Source of the DNA: Pseudomonadales bacterium
GTDB taxonomy: Bacteria > Pseudomonadota > Gammaproteobacteria > Pseudomonadales > Halieaceae
DNA: 64,000 nucleotides
Assembly: GCA_024234855.1 (NCBI GenBank)
Contig: JACKNN010000005.1
Coordinates: 186,001 to 250,000, forward strand
Direction of reading: 5' to 3'
Part shown: positions 1 through 6,957 of the stretch, piece by piece
How positions within the stretch are numbered: position 1 is the stretch's first letter
Layout of the letters: the number at the start of each line of letters is the position of its first letter
Made by a program: the position numbers and the translations under genes
Notes under the pieces: generated by a model
The model's input: only the letters and a program-made list of their open reading frames with translations
Told to the model about the DNA's origin: nothing
Database searches by the model: none

Positions 1-230
1 AACTGCGCCATGCGGCCAGCCGCGGCGCGGGCGGCCATGCGGCGGGGCTCCAGCACCAGAATCTTGAGCCCTGCGAGCCAGGGCTCATCGAGCAGGGCCA
101 GCGGGACCACGGTGGTCTTGCCGGCGCCGGGCGGGGCCTGCAGTACCAGCTCGTCGCGCCCGCTGAACTGCTGCCGGAGTTCACCGAGAATCTCGCAGAT
201 AGGCAGGTCAGAAATGTCGTCAGGTCGCAT
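1..230 (-). CDS. hrpB: ATP-dependent RNA helicase HrpB, N-terminal part (runs off the left edge)
   Basis: Only the first 76 codons are present. The protein starts MRPDDISDLP and continues into a Walker A segment reading APPGAGKTTVVPLALL around residues 33-48, then LDEPWLAGLKILVLEPRRMAARAAA. That last stretch is the DEAH-helicase motif Ia arrangement typical of HrpB (PLALL...LEPRRLAARA). HrpB is a DEAH/DExH-type RNA helicase of uncertain cellular target. The gene reads away from the NnrU gene, so the 174 bases between them hold divergent promoters. Family assignment is firm; the catalytic DEAH box and C-terminal domain lie outside the window. Confidence 0.9.
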   Translation of the reverse strand, partial: MRPDDISDLPICEILGELRQQFSGRDELVLQAPPGAGKTTVVPLALLDEPWLAGLKILVLEPRRMAARAAAGRMAQ

Positions 231-271
231 TGCGCCATAGTAGCCGAGGCCGGCACGGCGACCAAGGAATC

Positions 272-293
272 CAGTGCCCAAGGGGGGGCACTG
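272..293. other. Perfect hairpin in the hrpB / nnrU-like divergent gap
   Basis: CAGTGCCC (272-279) and GGGCACTG (286-293) are perfect inverted repeats around a 6-base loop. No T-run follows on either side, so it is not an intrinsic terminator. Its place between two divergent genes would fit an operator, but nothing else supports that. Confidence 0.3.
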
Positions 294-404
294 ACCGGGC
301 CCACGAGCAGAGCGGGAGTTTTACGCACGGGCCGCCACTCGATCGGACTGGGAGATTGCGCCGGCGGGTGCTAGGCTTGGGGAAATATCTATGGAGCGCC
401 CGGA

Positions 405-980
405 ATGACACTTCTCGCTATCGGTATCCTGCTGTTTGCCGGTACACACCTGGTCAAGGCCCTGGCGCCCGCGCTCAGGAGCGACCTGCAGCGCCGGCTC
501 GGCGCAAACGCGTACAAGGGGATATTCTCCCTGCTGGTAGTGGCGGGTATCGGCCTGATAATCGCCGGCTGGCGCAGCACCGTGCCGCAGTGGGTTTACA
601 CGCCACCCGCGAGCGCGCACCTGGTCGCACTGGCGCTGCTGGTCGTGGCCTTCTGGCTGATGGTAGTGAGTTCTCGTCCGTCGCGCCTGCGCCGGGTGAT
701 CCGCCACCCCCAACTCAGCGGTGTGGCCCTGTGGGGCATCGCCCACCTGTTGCTCAACGGCGACAGCCGGGCCGTGCTGCTGTTCGGCGGCATGACCGTC
801 TGGGCCCTGGTGGAAATGGCCGCCATCAATCACCGCGACGGCGTCTGGATCAAAGCCGAGGCGCCGAAGCCGGGCGCCGACCTGCTCAACCTGTTGATCA
901 CCGGTGTTGTGGTCGCACTGCTGGCCTATCTCCATCCCTGGCTGGCCGGGGTGGCAATTACAGGCCCTCTACCGCAATAA
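405..980 (+). CDS. NnrU family integral membrane protein
   Basis: This 191-residue protein is almost entirely hydrophobic, with about five or six membrane segments (near residues 2-20, 40-57, 70-88, 103-118, 122-138 and 163-180). The N-terminal GTHLVKALAPALRSDLQRRLGANAYKG region and the RLRRVIRHPQLSGVALWGIAHLLLNGD region are the hallmarks of the NnrU family: a His after the first helix and a RHP..WG.aHLl.NGD segment. NnrU was named for a role around nitric oxide or nitrite reduction, and many members are uncharacterised relatives of isoprenoid cis-trans isomerase Z-ISO. No denitrification genes lie nearby, so a respiratory role is not supported here. GGAG at eight bases before the ATG supports the start. 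The 3' end overlaps the convergent DUF1330 gene by 23 bases. Confidence 0.85.
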   Translation: MTLLAIGILLFAGTHLVKALAPALRSDLQRRLGANAYKGIFSLLVVAGIGLIIAGWRSTVPQWVYTPPASAHLVALALLVVAFWLMVVSSRPSRLRRVIRHPQLSGVALWGIAHLLLNGDSRAVLLFGGMTVWALVEMAAINHRDGVWIKAEAPKPGADLLNLLITGVVVALLAYLHPWLAGVAITGPLPQ

Positions 981-1260
981 TCCGCGCGCTGCTGCAGGCC
1001 CTGCGCTGCTCTTCCAGCGCCTGGTAGGCCGCGCCTTCGTAAAACTCGTCGACCGCCTCCAGCGAGGGAAACTCCAGCACCACCAGGCGTTGCGGCCGGT
1101 AGTCGCCCTCGTAGACCCTGAACTCGCCACCCCGCGCCAGGTAGCGCGCCCCGGCCTGCGCCAGCAGCGGCTTCAACGCCTGCTGGTAGAGGAGATAGTG
1201 CGCTATATCGAAAACATCCAGGTCGGTGATGACATATGCGGCCACGGGCTGAATCCACAA
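958..1260 (-). CDS. DUF1330 family small protein
   Basis: A 100-residue cytosolic protein. The sequence AAYVITDLDVFD...YLLYQQALKPLLAQAGARYLARGGE...QRLVVLEFPSLEAVDEFYEG is the dimeric alpha-beta barrel (ferredoxin-like) pattern of DUF1330. In that family the strand-helix-strand ends with a conserved (V/L)xEFPs.eaa..fy motif. No enzymatic activity is established for the family. It runs convergently into the NnrU-like gene with a 23-base overlap and is probably transcribed alone, since a terminator for the upstream transglutaminase sits just before it. An ATG a few codons downstream is lacking, so this start is the best available. Confidence 0.8.
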   Translation of the reverse strand: MWIQPVAAYVITDLDVFDIAHYLLYQQALKPLLAQAGARYLARGGEFRVYEGDYRPQRLVVLEFPSLEAVDEFYEGAAYQALEEQRRACSSARIIAVEGL

Positions 1261-1320
1261 AATTTTATCGTTGTGGGATTAACTTATCGGACAGGGCGAA
1301 AAAACAAATTGTCCTGCATC

Positions 1321-1345
1321 AATAAAACGGGCCCGCGACGGGCCC
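1321..1345 (-). terminator. Intrinsic terminator after the secreted transglutaminase gene
   Basis: On the minus strand GGGCCCG (1345-1339) and CGGGCCC (1335-1329) pair around a 3-base loop and are followed by GTTTTATT. The site begins five bases after the stop codon of the transglutaminase gene, which is where its terminator would be expected. Confidence 0.75.
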
Positions 1346-1349
1346 TGAT

Positions 1350-2324
1350 TCAACCGGGGGAAAGTTCGCGGTAACTGAACGCGGTCTGCAGATCGGTCCG
1401 CCAGGGCTTGCCGCCCAGCTCCACGTAGGGGTAGATAAAATAGTTGAGGGGCATCGCGGCGCTGCCGGTTGACAACACCAGGTCGCGCCCGGTAGTGAAG
1501 TGGATGCGATCCGTAGGCTGGGTGCCGTAGAGCAACTCGCGCTGCTCGGGATGCCTGGCCGCCTCGGACGCATCGATCGGCACCCAGCCGCGATCCGGGA
1601 GGTAGAACTGCACCCAGCAGTGATAGCCGCCGATGTCGCCGGCGTCGCGGTCACGGGGCACCGGAAAGCCGATCTCGAAGCGGGCCGGAATACCTTCCGA
1701 GCGCGCCAGGGAAATAAACAGCGCGTGGAAATCGGTGCAATTGCCATAGCGCTCGCTGCAGGCCCAGAAGGTATCGCCATTGCCCCAGCCGCTGCCCACC
1801 TTCTTGTACTCGACGTTATCCACCACCCAGTCGTAAATCGCCCTGGCGGTCGCCGCCGGGGAGTCGTCAGCACGCTGGGCGCGAATTTCCGCCAGGATGG
1901 GCTGCAGGATATCGTGGCCAACCGGGACCAGGGCATTGGGGGCCAGGTACCGGGCGAGCTCCGCCGCGTCGCTGCCCTGCCTGCCGCCGGCAGTGACCGT
2001 CGAACGCGCCACCGTGAACAGCAGGGTCGCCTGTACCGGGGCATTGATATTGGCGGGGCGGCGGATACGGTAGTAGCGGTTGCCGTGGCGCTCCTCGATA
2101 CCGACCTCACCGGGCAGGTTGGAGTCCAGGGATTGCGCCAGTACCCGCTGCCCCGGCTGGTCTGTCGGCAGCGGGATATAGATATCCACCGCCTCGCTGG
2201 TGGGAAGATCCGGCGCGAGCACGCTGTAGCTGAACTCGAACACGCGCTCGGCTTCAGCCGCCGCGGCCGGCAGGGCAAACACCAGGGCACTGCATAGCAG
2301 TGCCCGCACAAGCTGTGATGCCAC
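1350..2324 (-). CDS. Secreted transglutaminase-like cysteine protease-fold protein
   Basis: This 324-residue protein has a signal peptide ending at about residue 23 (ALVFALPAAAAEA), so it acts in the periplasm or outside. A transglutaminase-like core follows, with the catalytic triad visible as Cys196 (YGNCTDFH), His235 (GGYHCWVQF) and Asp251 (WVPIDAS). A beta-rich domain at about 27-110 precedes the core. Bacterial members act as peptidases or amidases; the substrate here is unknown. The gene lies 11 bases downstream of the zinc-type dehydrogenase and probably shares its transcript, and it is followed by an intrinsic terminator. The start is the first Met of a normal signal peptide. Confidence 0.85.
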   Translation of the reverse strand: MASQLVRALLCSALVFALPAAAAEAERVFEFSYSVLAPDLPTSEAVDIYIPLPTDQPGQRVLAQSLDSNLPGEVGIEERHGNRYYRIRRPANINAPVQATLLFTVARSTVTAGGRQGSDAAELARYLAPNALVPVGHDILQPILAEIRAQRADDSPAATARAIYDWVVDNVEYKKVGSGWGNGDTFWACSERYGNCTDFHALFISLARSEGIPARFEIGFPVPRDRDAGDIGGYHCWVQFYLPDRGWVPIDASEAARHPEQRELLYGTQPTDRIHFTTGRDLVLSTGSAAMPLNYFIYPYVELGGKPWRTDLQTAFSYRELSPG

Positions 2325-2334
2325 GAACGACTCC

Positions 2335-3462
2335 CTACTGTTGCGGCCGAATCAGGAACTTCTCGCCGGTGGCTTGCTTGCCGTAAACCGACAGGGCTTC
2401 CAGTGAAAGCGCCTCGGGCAGGGACACCTCGCGCGTGTAGTGGCTGGCGAAGGTGGTCTTGATCTCCCGCGCCACGCGCGCGCGCAATTCCAGCATTTTT
2501 TCCAGCCCGACTTTTTGCAGGAACGGCGACAACAGCCAGCCGCCGATGCTCCAGTTGAAACCGAAATTGCGGGTCAGCGTGGTAGGACCGCGGTCGAGGC
2601 CGCCGTAGATGTAGACCTGCTTGAAGACATCCGAGCCATAGCGGTTGTAGGTGGTCATGCCGGCGACCGCCGCCGCCTCCATGCAGCTGAGGATCTGGCC
2701 GGCCAGTTTGCCGCCGCCGGTGGCATCGAATGCGATGGTGGCGCCGGTGGCGGTGAGCGCCGCGGTGAGGTCATTCATAAACGTCTCGGCGGTGGAGTTC
2801 ACGATGTACCTGGCGCCCAGGTCGCGCAGGATGTTTTCCTGCTCGGGCTTGCGCACAATATTGACCAGGTCGATACCATCGGCGATGCACACCCGGTTCA
2901 GCATCTGCCCCAGGTTGGAGGCGGCAGCGGTGTGTACCAGCGCCTTGTGCCCCTCCCTGCGCATGGTTTCCACCATGCCCAGGGCGGTGAGCGGATTGAC
3001 AAAGCAGGACGCGCCCTCGGCCGCTGTGGTGCCCGCTTCCAGCGGCAGGCACTGATTGATACTGAGGCAGCGATACTGGGCGTACATCTCGCCGCCCACC
3101 ATACCGACGGTCCGCCCAAGCAACGCCTGGGCGGCCGCGGAACTGCCGGCGGCAATCACCACGCCGGCACCCTCATTGCCGACCGGGAGGGATTCGCCCA
3201 GCCGCCCGGACACAAGGCGCATCGCGCCGGCGGGAATATCCGCCGTCAGTACCGGGCGCTGCGGTGTCCCGGCTGCGCGGAAGGTGGCGGGGTCAGCAGG
3301 CCCCACCAACAGGGCGAGGTCCGAGGGATTGATCGGCGTGGCGTCGATACGCACCAGCACTTCCTCGGGGCCGGGGGCGGGAAACTCCACCTCTACCAGC
3401 GAAATTTCCAGGGTATTGTCATCCCTGACCAGGGAACGCAGCTGCAAGCCGGTTGTTGTCAT
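2335..3462 (-). CDS. Medium-chain dehydrogenase/reductase (zinc-binding alcohol dehydrogenase / quinone oxidoreductase type)
   Basis: This 375-residue protein has the MDR layout: a GroES-like N-terminal domain (VLVRIDATPINPSDLALL around 35-52, PVGNEGAGVV around 92-101) and a Rossmann domain (ALVHTAAASNLGQML around 174-188, where the nucleotide site lies). The catalytic-zinc ligands of classical alcohol dehydrogenases are not obvious, and the NPSDL motif points to the quinone oxidoreductase/enoyl reductase-like branch. It probably reduces or oxidises a small carbonyl or enone with NADP(H); the substrate cannot be read from sequence. It is the first gene of a likely two-gene unit with the transglutaminase. 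It is divergent from the acyltransferase across about 230 bases. Confidence 0.85.
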   Translation of the reverse strand: MTTTGLQLRSLVRDDNTLEISLVEVEFPAPGPEEVLVRIDATPINPSDLALLVGPADPATFRAAGTPQRPVLTADIPAGAMRLVSGRLGESLPVGNEGAGVVIAAGSSAAAQALLGRTVGMVGGEMYAQYRCLSINQCLPLEAGTTAAEGASCFVNPLTALGMVETMRREGHKALVHTAAASNLGQMLNRVCIADGIDLVNIVRKPEQENILRDLGARYIVNSTAETFMNDLTAALTATGATIAFDATGGGKLAGQILSCMEAAAVAGMTTYNRYGSDVFKQVYIYGGLDRGPTTLTRNFGFNWSIGGWLLSPFLQKVGLEKMLELRARVAREIKTTFASHYTREVSLPEALSLEALSVYGKQATGEKFLIRPQQ

Positions 3463-3652
3463 AGCAAAGCCTCGATAAGCATGAATTGGCCCTGCAGCCA
3501 GCGCCCCGCCCAGGGGGTTTTGCTGTCGCCCCGGCGTCAGCCGATGTCGCTACAGAACAAGAGGCGCAAGGATAACACGCGTGCCTGCCGCTGGAAGCCA
3601 ACCAGTTCCGCCAATTACGCCTCCGGGCCTGTGAGAGCGGGGGGCCAGCAGC

Positions 3653-3658
3653 TATAAT
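3653..3658 (+). promoter_or_regulatory. -10 box upstream of the acyltransferase gene
   Basis: A perfect TATAAT lies 38 bases before the chosen ATG at 3696. The -35 region 17 bases upstream is weak. The -10 box covers the in-frame ATG at 3657, so that upstream ATG cannot be on the transcript and the start at 3696 is preferred. Confidence 0.55.
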
Positions 3659-3695
3659 GCCCGGCTCCCGGCCCGATAGCAGATTGTTGGCACCC

Positions 3696-4577
3696 ATGTC
3701 CGTATTCAGCAAGGAAAACGACCCGCTGGGCGAGAAGGAAGCGCTCGCCCGGCATATCGAAACAGCGCTTGCCGCGCAGCCGCCCGCCGGGGTCGAGCTG
3801 GAGTTGAGCTACCAGTTGATCAAGCGGCTGTTTAACCCGCTGGTGCTGGGCGCCTCGAATATCCCCGAGCGGCCCTGCCTGTTCGTCGGCAACCACTCGC
3901 TGTTCGCCCTGGACGGCTGGGTCATCGGGCCGCTGATGACGCGGGACCTGAAACGGTTTCCCAGGGGACTGGGAGACAAATTCCTGTTCGCCAATCCCAG
4001 CGTGGGCGATTTCATCCTCAAACGGGGTGCTGTGATGGGCCACCCGGAGGTCTGCAGCGCGTTGATGAAAGCCGGCCAGGATCTCATGGTTTTCCCCGGC
4101 GGGGCCCACGAGGCCGTCAAGCCGGCCAGCATGAAATACGAGCTGCAATGGAAGGAGCGCTACGGTTTCGTCAAGCTGGCCGCCAGGCACGGTTACACCA
4201 TCATGCCGTTCGGGCTGGTCGGCCCGGACGAATTCTACGGGCACCTGATCGAGGGCCAGGACATTCCCGATTCAGCCCTGGGCAGCCTGCTCAAGCGCCT
4301 GGGTCTGCTCACCGCCGACACCCGCAGCGATATGCTGCCGCCGATCCCTGTGGGCGCCCTGGGCAGCTTTTTCCCCAAGCCCCAGCGCTGCTACCTGGGT
4401 TTTGGCGAACCCATCGACCTGGCGCGGTATGCGGGCCGGACACCGCGAAAAAAAGAACTGCAGGCCATCCGGGCGGCGGTGGCGGAACAGATCGAGACCC
4501 AACTGGCCGAACTCCTGTTCACCCGGGAACAGCACAAGGGCGAGGACGGACTGCTGCGACGCCTGCTCTCGCTCTGA
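3696..4577 (+). CDS. Lysophospholipid acyltransferase family protein (PlsC-like)
   Basis: 293 residues from the ATG at 3696 (MSVFSKEND). Motif I of the acyltransferase superfamily, H-x4-D, appears as NHSLFALDG near residue 65. The VFPGGAHE segment near residue 133 is the P-G-G motif shared with DAGAT-like acyltransferases (FPGG.rE), where the Gly-Gly helps bind the acyl donor phosphate. This arrangement (NHs..alD and vFPGGa.E) is common to proteobacterial proteins annotated as acyltransferases of uncertain acceptor; phospholipid or neutral-lipid acylation at the inner membrane face is likely. A -10 box at 3653-3658 drives it. The sequence downstream contains no terminator close to the stop codon. 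Confidence 0.85.
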   Translation: MSVFSKENDPLGEKEALARHIETALAAQPPAGVELELSYQLIKRLFNPLVLGASNIPERPCLFVGNHSLFALDGWVIGPLMTRDLKRFPRGLGDKFLFANPSVGDFILKRGAVMGHPEVCSALMKAGQDLMVFPGGAHEAVKPASMKYELQWKERYGFVKLAARHGYTIMPFGLVGPDEFYGHLIEGQDIPDSALGSLLKRLGLLTADTRSDMLPPIPVGALGSFFPKPQRCYLGFGEPIDLARYAGRTPRKKELQAIRAAVAEQIETQLAELLFTREQHKGEDGLLRRLLSL

Positions 4578-4639
4578 CTTCACGGCCCCCGCGGGATTAC
4601 CGGTGACTGCGCCATTTTTGGCAAACCCGCGCACCATTA

Positions 4640-4668
4640 TGTCACACCGGCGCGGTGACAGGCCTGTC
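4640..4668. promoter_or_regulatory. Clustered palindromes in enhancer position upstream of a sigma-54 promoter
   Basis: Two overlapping inverted repeats: TGTCAC-N9-GTGACA (4640-4660) and the perfect 12-base palindrome GACAGGCCTGTC (4657-4668). They end about 75 bases before the -24 element of the sigma-54 promoter at 4743. This is the usual place for binding sites of bacterial enhancer-binding proteins. The stretch between (4672-4740) is strikingly AT-rich against the local GC content and could be the bendable DNA that brings the activator to the promoter. The activator is unknown. Confidence 0.5.
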
Positions 4669-4742
4669 CGTACAAAATTATAAAAACAAGATAGGCTATA
4701 TTTTTCAATTAGATATACGATCTTTCCAGAATAAACCTCACT

Positions 4743-4758
4743 TGGCACGCTCCCTGCA
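4743..4758 (+). promoter_or_regulatory. Sigma-54 promoter (-24/-12)
   Basis: The sequence TGGCACGCTCCCTGCA matches the consensus TGGCACG-N4-TTGCW at every defined position but one. The GG and GC doublets have the obligatory spacing. Transcription would begin near 4769. No plausible protein-coding gene starts before the terminator at 4877-4902. Confidence 0.75.
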
Positions 4759-4768
4759 ATACATTTGT

Positions 4769-4902
4769 CAAAGCACTTGTCACGTATCTGTAACAGTAGC
4801 GGGATACAGTGTTGATCGCGTTATGGTCTGCCAGGGAGGGCGGACCGCTTCAAAAGCTCCATCCAGGTTCCTTTCCACTGCCCCCTTCCGGGGCAGTTTT
4901 TT
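4769..4902 (+). ncRNA. Candidate sigma-54-dependent small RNA, about 134 nt
   Basis: Boundaries are inferred: the 5' end from the sigma-54 promoter and the 3' end from the intrinsic terminator. Besides the terminator hairpin, the transcript would carry a strong stem-loop at 4825-4846: eight pairs, GGTCTGCC with GGCGGACC (one U-G pair), closing the loop AGGGAG. That loop displays an AnGGA motif of the kind bound by CsrA/RsmA. I see no reading frame with a ribosome site inside it. It does not resemble Qrr, CrcZ (no repeated A-rich CA motifs inside) or GlmY as I know them. An alternative is a long attenuated leader for the P450 gene, but the terminator is strong and lies 147 bases before that gene. 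Confidence 0.5.
4877..4902 (+). terminator. Intrinsic terminator ending the candidate small RNA
   Basis: ACTGCCCC (4877-4884) pairs perfectly with GGGGCAGT (4890-4897) around the loop CTTCC, followed by an uninterrupted T-run through 4902. It is 300 bases past the acyltransferase stop, too far to be the natural end of that gene and suggestive of a separate transcript. Confidence 0.85.
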
Positions 4903-4988
4903 ATCCTCCTCATACGCCTCCCCGGGCGTCATGCACCGCGCACCAGGAACCGCCCGAAGTCCGCCGAAAACTTGATCCGCCCTCTTTA

Positions 4989-5008
4989 AAACTAATAACT
5001 ATTAGTTT
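4989..5008. promoter_or_regulatory. Palindromic operator upstream of the P450 gene
   Basis: AAACTAAT-N4-ATTAGTTT is a perfect 8+8 inverted repeat in an AT-rich island, 41 bases before the P450 start. Length and symmetry are typical of TetR/MarR-type repressor sites. Closer to the gene, CCGTG (5019-5023) and CACGG (5034-5038) form a second, weaker repeat that overlaps the Shine-Dalgarno sequence CGGAG. Confidence 0.5.
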
Positions 5009-5048
5009 ATAGTTTTCGCCGTGACAGCCCCTTCACGGAGACCATGCA

Positions 5049-6320
5049 ATGACCCAGTGCCCCTTTGCCGACTTCCAGAACATGCTTGACCCGGACACCT
5101 ATGCCCGGGGAATGCCCTACGACGAGCTCGCCCGCATCCGCAAGTCGGGCCCCATTCACTACATGGAAGATCCCACCATGGGTGTTCCCTACTGGCTGGT
5201 CACGGGGCGGGAGGAGATCGACTACATTTCCAAGCGACCGGACATCTTCTCCAGCGAGGCGCGCACGGCCCTGGCGGAAGAGTTCAGCGACGCGGAAATC
5301 GAAACCATACACAGCAACATGACCATCAACATGGACCCGCCGCGGCAGCTCAAATCGCGCAAGATCGTGCGCGCGACGTTCACGCCCCGGGCGGTGGAGT
5401 CTTACGAGGCCCGCTTCCGCGAGCACGCCCGACAAATCGTCGACCGCGTGGCCAGCCGCGGCGAGTGCGAATTTGTGGAAGAAGTGGCCGCTGAACTGCC
5501 GCTGCTTGCCATCCTGGAACTGTGCGGCATCCCGCCGGAGGACCGCAAGGACTTCTTCGAATGGACCAACGCCATGATGTTCAACCAGGACCCGGAAATG
5601 TCCGCCGATCCCGACGTGGCGACAGCGGCGTCGTTCAAGGTCATCGAGTACGCGATGAAATTGTCGGCCCAGCACAAGGACAACCCGAAAGACGACATCA
5701 TCGGCGCCCTGCTGCGCGGTACCCAGCGCGAAGAGGGCTTGAGTGAGGAGGAGTTCGTCTGGTTTTTCCTGATGCTGATCGCGGCCGGCAACGAATCGAC
5801 CCGCACAGTGACCAGCCACGGCATGCTGCAACTGATGAAGCACCCGGAGCAATTGCAGTACCTGGTGGATAACCCGGACAAGATACCCAACGCCTGTGAG
5901 GAGATGCTGCGCTATAACACCGCGTTTATCATCATGCGCCGCACCGCGATGGCAGACGCCGAGGTCGGCGGCCAGCTCATCAGGAAAGGCGACAAGATCA
6001 TCCTGCACTACCACACAGTCAATCACGATGAGAGTATCTTCGGCGAGGATGCCATGGAGTTTGATGTGACCCGCGCCGAGCGCATGCCCGACCTGTATAA
6101 CCAGCACCGCGCCTTCGGCATAGGCCAGCATTTTTGCCTGGGTACCCACCTGGCGCGGCTGGAACTGCGCATCATGTTCGAGGAAATTATTCCCCGCATG
6201 CGCCACCCCAAACTGGTCCGGGAGGTGGACTACACCCGATCCAACCTGGTCAATGGCATCAAGCGTATGTACATCACCTTCGACCCCGAGGTAGCCGCAC
6301 AGACAAGCGCGTGTGCCTGA
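5049..6320 (+). CDS. Cytochrome P450
   Basis: A complete 423-residue soluble bacterial P450. Visible landmarks are the I-helix oxygen-activation motif AAGNESTR (residues 245-252), the K-helix ExxR pair Glu285-Arg288, and the haem loop FGIGQHFCLGTHLAR with the thiolate ligand Cys363. The overall pattern (MxxINMDPPRQ near 91-99, GNEST, RR.A) resembles CYP families that oxidise steroids, terpenes or fatty acids with an external ferredoxin. No ferredoxin or ferredoxin reductase is adjacent. The ribosome site CGGAG lies eight bases before the ATG. The gene stands alone after a palindromic operator and meets the peroxiredoxin gene tail to tail. The substrate is not determinable from sequence. Confidence 0.95.
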   Translation: MTQCPFADFQNMLDPDTYARGMPYDELARIRKSGPIHYMEDPTMGVPYWLVTGREEIDYISKRPDIFSSEARTALAEEFSDAEIETIHSNMTINMDPPRQLKSRKIVRATFTPRAVESYEARFREHARQIVDRVASRGECEFVEEVAAELPLLAILELCGIPPEDRKDFFEWTNAMMFNQDPEMSADPDVATAASFKVIEYAMKLSAQHKDNPKDDIIGALLRGTQREEGLSEEEFVWFFLMLIAAGNESTRTVTSHGMLQLMKHPEQLQYLVDNPDKIPNACEEMLRYNTAFIIMRRTAMADAEVGGQLIRKGDKIILHYHTVNHDESIFGEDAMEFDVTRAERMPDLYNQHRAFGIGQHFCLGTHLARLELRIMFEEIIPRMRHPKLVREVDYTRSNLVNGIKRMYITFDPEVAAQTSACA

Positions 6321-6336
6321 GGGCTCGGCCCGCGGG

Positions 6337-6861
6337 TCAGGGCGCCGCTGGTGCGATACCCAGTTGCGCCAGGTTGGCCGCTATATCCTCGGCGGAGGTC
6401 GCCGGATTTACCTTGCGATCAATCCTGAGGATGGTGCCGTCGATGCCGATGTAAAATGTCTCGCGCCTGGCCAGCCCCATCTGCAGTACACCATAGGCGT
6501 CGGCCACTTCCTTTGACGGATCGCTGAGCAACGGGAAATCCGCCGCCGTCGCCTCGGCAAAGCCTGTATTCTCCCTGAGCGGGTCCACACTGGCCATAAA
6601 GTATGCGACGTCGTACTTGCGTATCAGGTGCCCGTTTTGGGCCAGTGACCTGCATTCCACGGTGCAACCGCTGGTAAAGGCCCTGGGAAACCAGGCGATC
6701 ACCACCGCCTGCCTGCCCTTGAAGTCGGCGAGGGTATAGCTCTGGCCATCGGTGGCCTGCAGGGTGAAGTTCGGCGCGGGGTCCCCGACCTCCAGTCCGG
6801 CGGCGCTGGCTCCCGCCACTGCCAGCACCAACCAACACAGCAATGCCAGGATTCTCATCAT
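6337..6861 (-). CDS. Exported peroxiredoxin (AhpC/TSA, BCP-like)
   Basis: 174 residues with a signal peptide ending near Ala21 (LVLAVAGASA), so a periplasmic thiol peroxidase is predicted. The thioredoxin-fold core begins VGDPAPNFTLQATDG. The active site is P59-x3-T63-x2-C66, as in the PxxxTxxC motif, with Cys66 the peroxidatic residue. Cys70, four residues later, may be a resolving cysteine, as in some BCP/PrxQ members. The family reduces peroxides and lipid hydroperoxides. The start has two adjacent Met codons (6861 or 6858) after AGGAGATG-like sequence. It is convergent with the P450 gene, with 16 bases between stops. Confidence 0.9.
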   Translation of the reverse strand: MMRILALLCWLVLAVAGASAAGLEVGDPAPNFTLQATDGQSYTLADFKGRQAVVIAWFPRAFTSGCTVECRSLAQNGHLIRKYDVAYFMASVDPLRENTGFAEATAADFPLLSDPSKEVADAYGVLQMGLARRETFYIGIDGTILRIDRKVNPATSAEDIAANLAQLGIAPAAP

Positions 6862-6957
6862 CTCCTCCTTTTCCAGTTGGTCATTATCACAGGGCAGCCT
6901 CGCGCCAGCCCGATACGTGTGCGGCGCCGGGACGCCGCGAGATCACTGCGCCGGTTA

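Noticed and set aside
3657..3695. Upstream ATG for the acyltransferase
   Set aside because: It overlaps the TATAAT -10 box, so it cannot be on the mRNA from that promoter.
4769..4902. Identification of the candidate RNA as CrcZ, Qrr or GlmY
   Set aside because: It lacks the repeated A-rich CA motifs of CrcZ and the conserved core sequences of Qrr and GlmY as I know them. An AAAAACAAGA stretch exists, but upstream of the promoter, outside the transcript.
4655..5012. Two plus-strand open frames in the acyltransferase-P450 gap
   Set aside because: Both run through the intrinsic terminator at 4877-4902, lack ribosome sites and have no family resemblance.
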